From Chara braunii (lineage: Eukaryota; Streptophyta; Charophyceae; Charales; Characeae), in assembly GCA_003427395.1 (NCBI GenBank), contig BFEA01000142.1:2898254-2932263 (forward strand): a DNA stretch of 34,010 nt, written 5' to 3'. The translations under genes and the position numbers were made by a program. The notes below the pieces were generated by a model. That model was not told where the DNA came from, did no database searches, and was given only the letters and a program-made list of their open reading frames with translations. Below, piece by piece: positions 30,083 to 34,010 of this stretch (position 1 is the first letter of the stretch; every line of letters starts with the position of its first letter).

Positions 30083-31137
30083 CTTCAATCTGGACGGTGC
30101 CGGATCACACAATCAAGGACCTCAACCGCAAAGCAAGAGCATACTTGTGGTCGGGTGACCCCAACAAGGAGAACTGTGTACCAAAGATAGCCTGGCACTA
30201 CATCACAAGGAAACCAGCCAGAGGAGGACTTGGCATCATTGACCCCAAACAACAAACAAAAGCTCTACAAGTTAAATGGATTGTTAAACTCCTTACCAGA
30301 CCGGGTCTTGTGTGGAACAAACTAGCCCTTGACAGTATCAGGAGCTTAACCCCAACAACCACACCAATGAACATGTCCGGTCTGTTTTGGGTTATGAACA
30401 AGGAATGGAGTCCAAACACAGGCCGCAGAAACCAATGGAGAGGACCTGGTCCTAACGAAGCCAGGCCCCCCACACCTTACTGGACTGCACTGCTACGGAT
30501 ATGGTGGGAAATCATGCCAAAGAAGGTGGGCAGACCAAAGTCCAAAGAGGAGGTCCTGAGGCAATCTTTATTTGGTAATCCTTGGGTGAGAGATGAAAGT
30601 GATCACCCAGTGTCCTTCAAGCCTAGAGGGCAGAGATGGCTATCTTGGATTAAGCATGGAGTCTGGAAAGTGAGCCATCTATGGGACGAGGAGAAAAAGG
30701 ATTGGTTGACAGAACAGGAACTCGCCCCTCAGCTAAAGGGCTGTCACAAACGATATGAAAATCTGCAATCCATCATCAAATGCATCCCAGATGACTGGAA
30801 GGAACCGCTGTGCAAAGACCAAACTTGGAAACCGGGGAAATGGGGGGTGATGATACAAGAACTAGCCCCCTCTAGGGCTTATCAATTCTCCCACAAACAA
30901 CGGGAACCGGATACCCTGGCAGTATTCATCTCGTTCCCAATTACCTCATCAACACAAGGCTTCTCATCCATTCTGAACAAAGAGGTGGAAAGAAGAGTTC
31001 TAAGTCCATTTGTTCTCAGAAAAATAAGAGTGCTGGGGTCGTGGCCAAAAATGATCTTCAGGATGGACATAGCGATTCAAGACCTGGAATTTGACCCGGC
31101 AGAATGGGCCTGGAGTCTGGACACCCGACAGGAGTAA
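30066..31137 (+). pseudogene. LINE thumb and C-terminal region
   Basis: Frame 1. AYLWSGDP, PKIAWHYITRKPARGGLGI and ALQVKWIVKLL (about 30145-30294) match the conserved W..CxPKxxGGLGI-type region after the RT of plant LINEs. The remainder up to about 31110 is less conserved. The 5' end of this open stretch overlaps the previous frame, and the real switch lies near 30060-30075. Confidence 0.85.
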
Positions 31138-31771
31138 GAATCTGAAAACAAATGTCAACATCCACGAATATACAGTCAAACTAGGGTACAATCGCCTCCT
31201 TAAAACCAAGGACCCTGATTTAACAATCAAGAACAGATGGAGGAAGTTAATCGGCCAGGATGCTAATCAGATTTCTCAAATACCGTGGAAAAAGTTCAAA
31301 TCAATTCGTCCAGTCAAAATCAGAAGCCTTCAGTGGCTCATCTCATACGTGGTGCTACCGGTCAACCAATGGTTGCACATCAGGAGAAGTAGGAATGACC
31401 CAAACAGCTCGGAGCTATGTGTGATTTGTTCGGATAATGAACCAGAATGTATGACACACTGCTTAATACGGTGCAGGGAAGCGACTGAATACTGGGCTAG
31501 GGCTTCGGACCTCTGGGACTCCCTCTTCCCGACCCCCCTCCCCGAACACCCCATCCAACTCCTCCTTTGGACTAACATCCTGGTTCATTTCCGCAAGACG
31601 GAGAAGATATGGTTCGGCATGATCAGAAAGGTTACACTATGGGCTATAGAGAAGGAAAGGTGCAGCAGAACCATTGAAGGCCTCTCAACATCAAGAGAGA
31701 AGGTATGGTTGGAGACAAGATCATTGATACAGGCAGAGATTCTTTGCAAATGGCAGAACCCTGCGGGATGA
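31091..31771 (+). pseudogene. LINE C-terminal zinc-binding region (zf-RVT type)
   Basis: Frame 2. IPWKKFKSIRPVKIRSLQWL is followed by a C..C.....H....C cluster (LCVICSDNEPECMTHCLIRC, about 31419-31478) and then EYWARASDLW, the usual reverse-transcriptase-associated zinc-binding module of plant LINEs. It ends at TGA 31769-31771. The frame change from the previous part lies near 31110-31135. Confidence 0.88.
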
Positions 31772-31773
31772 TG

Positions 31774-32190
31774 TGGACCAGCAACAGAGAATTAAAAACA
31801 GAAGCCGGTTGGAGGAGGTTCCAGCCTACAGGTGGACGAGGGTCACAACAGGTTATGTGAATCCTGTAGCAAAGGCGCGGTATAGTCAGGTTCTGTAATG
31901 GTGGCTGCCTTCATTGTCGAGCCCTTTCTTGCTCTCACGATAAGTACGACAGGTTTAGATAGCTCTGGACCTGAGAGGAACGGTAGATCTATGGCAGGCT
32001 GACAGTCAATCCTCCGCAATGCTGGAGCAATCAATGCTGTTCAGGGGTCCTTCGGCCAGACGGAAGGAAGCGTGAGGGTGTCTCGTATTGTAATTTCTGA
32101 CTTGCTGGTGGAATAGGAACCGGACTGATGCTCCCCAGAATGGATATGGAGCCAGGCCCATAAGGACCTGTTTTTCTGAAGAAAAAAAAA
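31774..32190 (+). other. LINE 3' UTR and A-rich tail
   Basis: No ORF in sense. It ends GCTCCCCAGAATGGATATGG, AGCCAGGCCCATAAGG, CTG-TTTTTCTGAAG and then A11. The last 60 nt recur at 20909-20960, which defines them as the 3' end of the family that its reverse transcriptase would recognise. Confidence 0.8.
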
Positions 32191-32609
32191 AGTTGCTGGT
32201 TCTTGTTGGTCATTTCACCAAGCTTTTTGCTTTGTGGAGGGGTGGGAACAGTTAGTGGTGTGGTGTCAGTCCCCTTTTTTGCCTCCCATGGAGAAGTGAG
32301 GTGGAGATATTCCTCCGTTTCCTTATCCATTTCTGCCCTTTTTTAAGAGTTCTGGAATGCCTGTTGTTTTGCATTGTGCAGGCTGAAGGCTGATTCTCTC
32401 ATGTCCTTGCCCAATCACTTCATGGAATGAAAAATGAGCGTCGAACCATATCGAAGGTGCTGTCTCATCTCTCTTGCCAAATCCTAATTTTCCCAAGAAT
32501 CGTCGTCAATATCATATTCATCTGCACGCATCTAGTATACCAGCTCTACTCTGCTCACAACACACTTAACATTTGCGTTGGGAGCCCTTGCTGCTCCTCC
32601 TCCCCCACA

Positions 32610-32611
<2 letters not shown>

Positions 32612-32679
<68 letters not shown>

Positions 32680-32693
32680 CCCCCCCCCCCCCC
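32612..32693 (+). repeat. (CT)n followed by C-run
   Basis: About 32 CT units then about 17 C. ORFs on both strands through it are dipeptide repeats and not genes. Confidence 0.97.
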
Positions 32694-33067
32694 ACCCTCT
32701 GAGGGTGTAGTGGTTCTCATGACCCAATGTTTCACATGGGATTGTGAGGCAACATGCTAATGCCCGAGTCATGGTGGCATCCCGAAGGATTGGCAGCTGT
32801 GCTTTGTGGAGATGGGATCTGAAATCTTGCAAGACTTGACATCATTTTTAGGACCGAATGAAGTTGGGTAGGAGTTTGTTTGGTCCAGGTCCGGAGTTGG
32901 GAGCAGGTGCGGAACCAGGTTTCGTGGAAAACTGCGGCAGTAGGGCTAGAACGATTCCTCGGTGCTGTAGGCCCTGGTGACAATTAAAATTAGGAGGAAA
33001 GGTCCAGTTCCTGAGCCTGACATCAGAGCTTGGTACTGGACTGAGGCCAATAACATATTCAGATGAT

Positions 33068-33992
33068 GCCTCCCTTGCTGCCTCGGCTGCTGCCTCCCCT
33101 ACTGCCTCCTCCCTGCCTGCCTCTCACCCTGGCTCCTTGACTCCTTGCTCTCTTGATCCCTTGCTCCCTCTGTTCCTTGTGTTCCCTTTCGACCCTTCTC
33201 CTTCTTTCCCTCTGTCCCTGTCTCCCTTGCTGCATCCCTCACCTTCTCCCCTTCCCTCCTTCCTCTCTCCTTTGGTGCATGTACTCCCGCACTGCATCCT
33301 TCCCTTGTTCCATCTCTCTCTTCCGCCGCGTTGCTCCCTGCCTCCCTCCCTGCCACCCTCTCTGCCTTCCACCCTCTGCCCTCCCTGCCTCCCTGCCTCC
33401 TGCCTCCTGCCTCCTGCTGTCCTCCCTGCCTCCCGTCCCCTGCCCTCCATCTTTCTTTCCTCTCTCCCTTGTTCCTCAGTTGCCTTCCTCAATTGCTACC
33501 TCCATCTCTGTCTGCCTGCCTGCTTCCCTGCCTCCCTTGCTCCCTCCTTCCCTCACAAGCTTGATCCTCACTCCCTTTGCCCCTGTCCGACCCCACTTTT
33601 CATTACCTCTTCCTTCCCCTCTTCTCTCCTTGTTTTCATCTCACCTTCCATCATTTGCTTCCCCTCTTGACCACTTCTCCTTCCCTCGTCCCTCCTCTCT
33701 CCACACTCCTCCCTGCTCCCCTCCACACTCCTCCCTGCTCCCCTCCACACTCCTCCCTGCTCCCTCCTCTCCTTCCCTCCCCCGTTTTTATTTGTTCATT
33801 TGTTTTCTCTTTCCCTTCCTCCCTTTTCCTTTGTGCGTCCCTTGTCCCTCTTACGCTATTCCCGTGCTTCCTTCTCTTCCTCTCTTTTTGGTCTCTTTTC
33901 ATCTCTCTCTTCTTCCTTCCGTCTTACCTTGTTTTCCACTTTCTCTCTTTCCTTCTTTCAACCTTCCTAGTGTGCTTTTTTTTTTTTTTTTA
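33068..33992. repeat. Long polypyrimidine tract, about 0.9 kb
   Basis: The plus strand is almost all C and T (CTGCCTCCCT, CCTTCCTC words) with a few local tandem units (CTCCACACTCCTCCCTGCTCC, three times, 33697-33760). It ends with a T run (33976-33991). A 283-codon ORF is a compositional artefact (S/P/L/F/C only). A triplex-forming sequence is plausible. Confidence 0.85.
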
Positions 33993-34010
33993 AAGAGGCT
34001 CTGATGTGCT

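Larger units (their letters stand above)
28000..32190 (+). mobile_element. 5'-truncated, frameshifted LINE (non-LTR retrotransposon)
   Basis: The domain order is C-terminal part of an APE-type endonuclease, long linker, reverse transcriptase, C-terminal zinc-binding region, 3' UTR and a short A-rich tail at 32179-32190. This is the architecture of L1-clade LINEs common in plants. The endonuclease N-terminus and ORF1 are missing, as in usual 5' truncation. The pol frame changes near 28062, 28705, 29390, 30065 and 31115 and is stopped at 29738. It is certainly not autonomous. Confidence 0.93.

Noticed and set aside
33153-34004. 283-codon ORF
   Set aside because: It is a translation of a pyrimidine-only tract with extreme S/P/L/F/C bias; overlapping long ORFs exist in the other frames too.

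Overview
This window looks like a piece of a large, repeat-dense eukaryotic nuclear genome, most likely a green plant or streptophyte alga. The reasons are long pure microsatellites, poly(A)-tailed retroposon ends, a decayed LINE of the kind common in plants, tRNA-derived SINE-like pieces, and the absence of any intact gene longer than about 200 codons that is not low-complexity. A broken ORF with a CCHC zinc knuckle, a charged coiled coil and a SAP-like tail (9264-10140) resembles a protein type I associate with the charophyte Chara. That organism guess is unverified inference.

Layout. 1-287 is the end of a 49-nt tandem satellite. 1668-2886 is the most striking segment: 18 hairpins, mostly about 60 nt apart, with an almost invariant loop (A[TAAGT]T) but different, still self-complementary stems. 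The first seven are repeated in the same order about 775 nt downstream. 2.9-9.1 kb has no gene and holds short direct repeats, two poly(A)-tailed retroposon inserts and a tRNA-like insert. 9.1-10.1 kb is the decayed zinc-knuckle ORF. 10.3-11.9 kb is a degenerate minisatellite of about 150 nt period. 12-15.2 kb is non-coding and partly very AT-rich. 15-18 kb holds dispersed repeats and tRNA-like SINE fragments. 18.1-19.6 kb is microsatellite and purine-rich DNA. 20575-21500 is a near-perfect inverted repeat (two 334-nt arms, about 258-nt loop). 22815-23005 is an exact 95-nt duplication on either side of a single N, probably an assembly join. 26187-27012 looks like a retrozyme-type element with two tandem hammerhead-ribozyme-like motifs 155 nt apart. 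28000-32190 is a 5'-truncated, frameshifted LINE (endonuclease C-terminus, reverse transcriptase, zinc-binding C-terminus, 3' tail). 33.07-33.96 kb is a long pyrimidine tract.

Nothing here forms an operon or working pathway. What links the pieces is retrotransposition and decay. The LINE tail at 32.13 kb recurs at 20.91 kb inside the loop of the inverted repeat. Another retroposon tail recurs at 6.5 and 22.3 kb. The repeat flanking the ribozyme motifs recurs in reverse orientation at 7.9 kb. Several differences (CGA to TGA stops, C/G to T/A differences between repeat copies, changed ribozyme positions) fit long-term CpG methylation and deamination. The best candidates for something undescribed are the hairpin array (1668-2886), the ribozyme tandem (26662-26971) and the long foldback (20575-21500).
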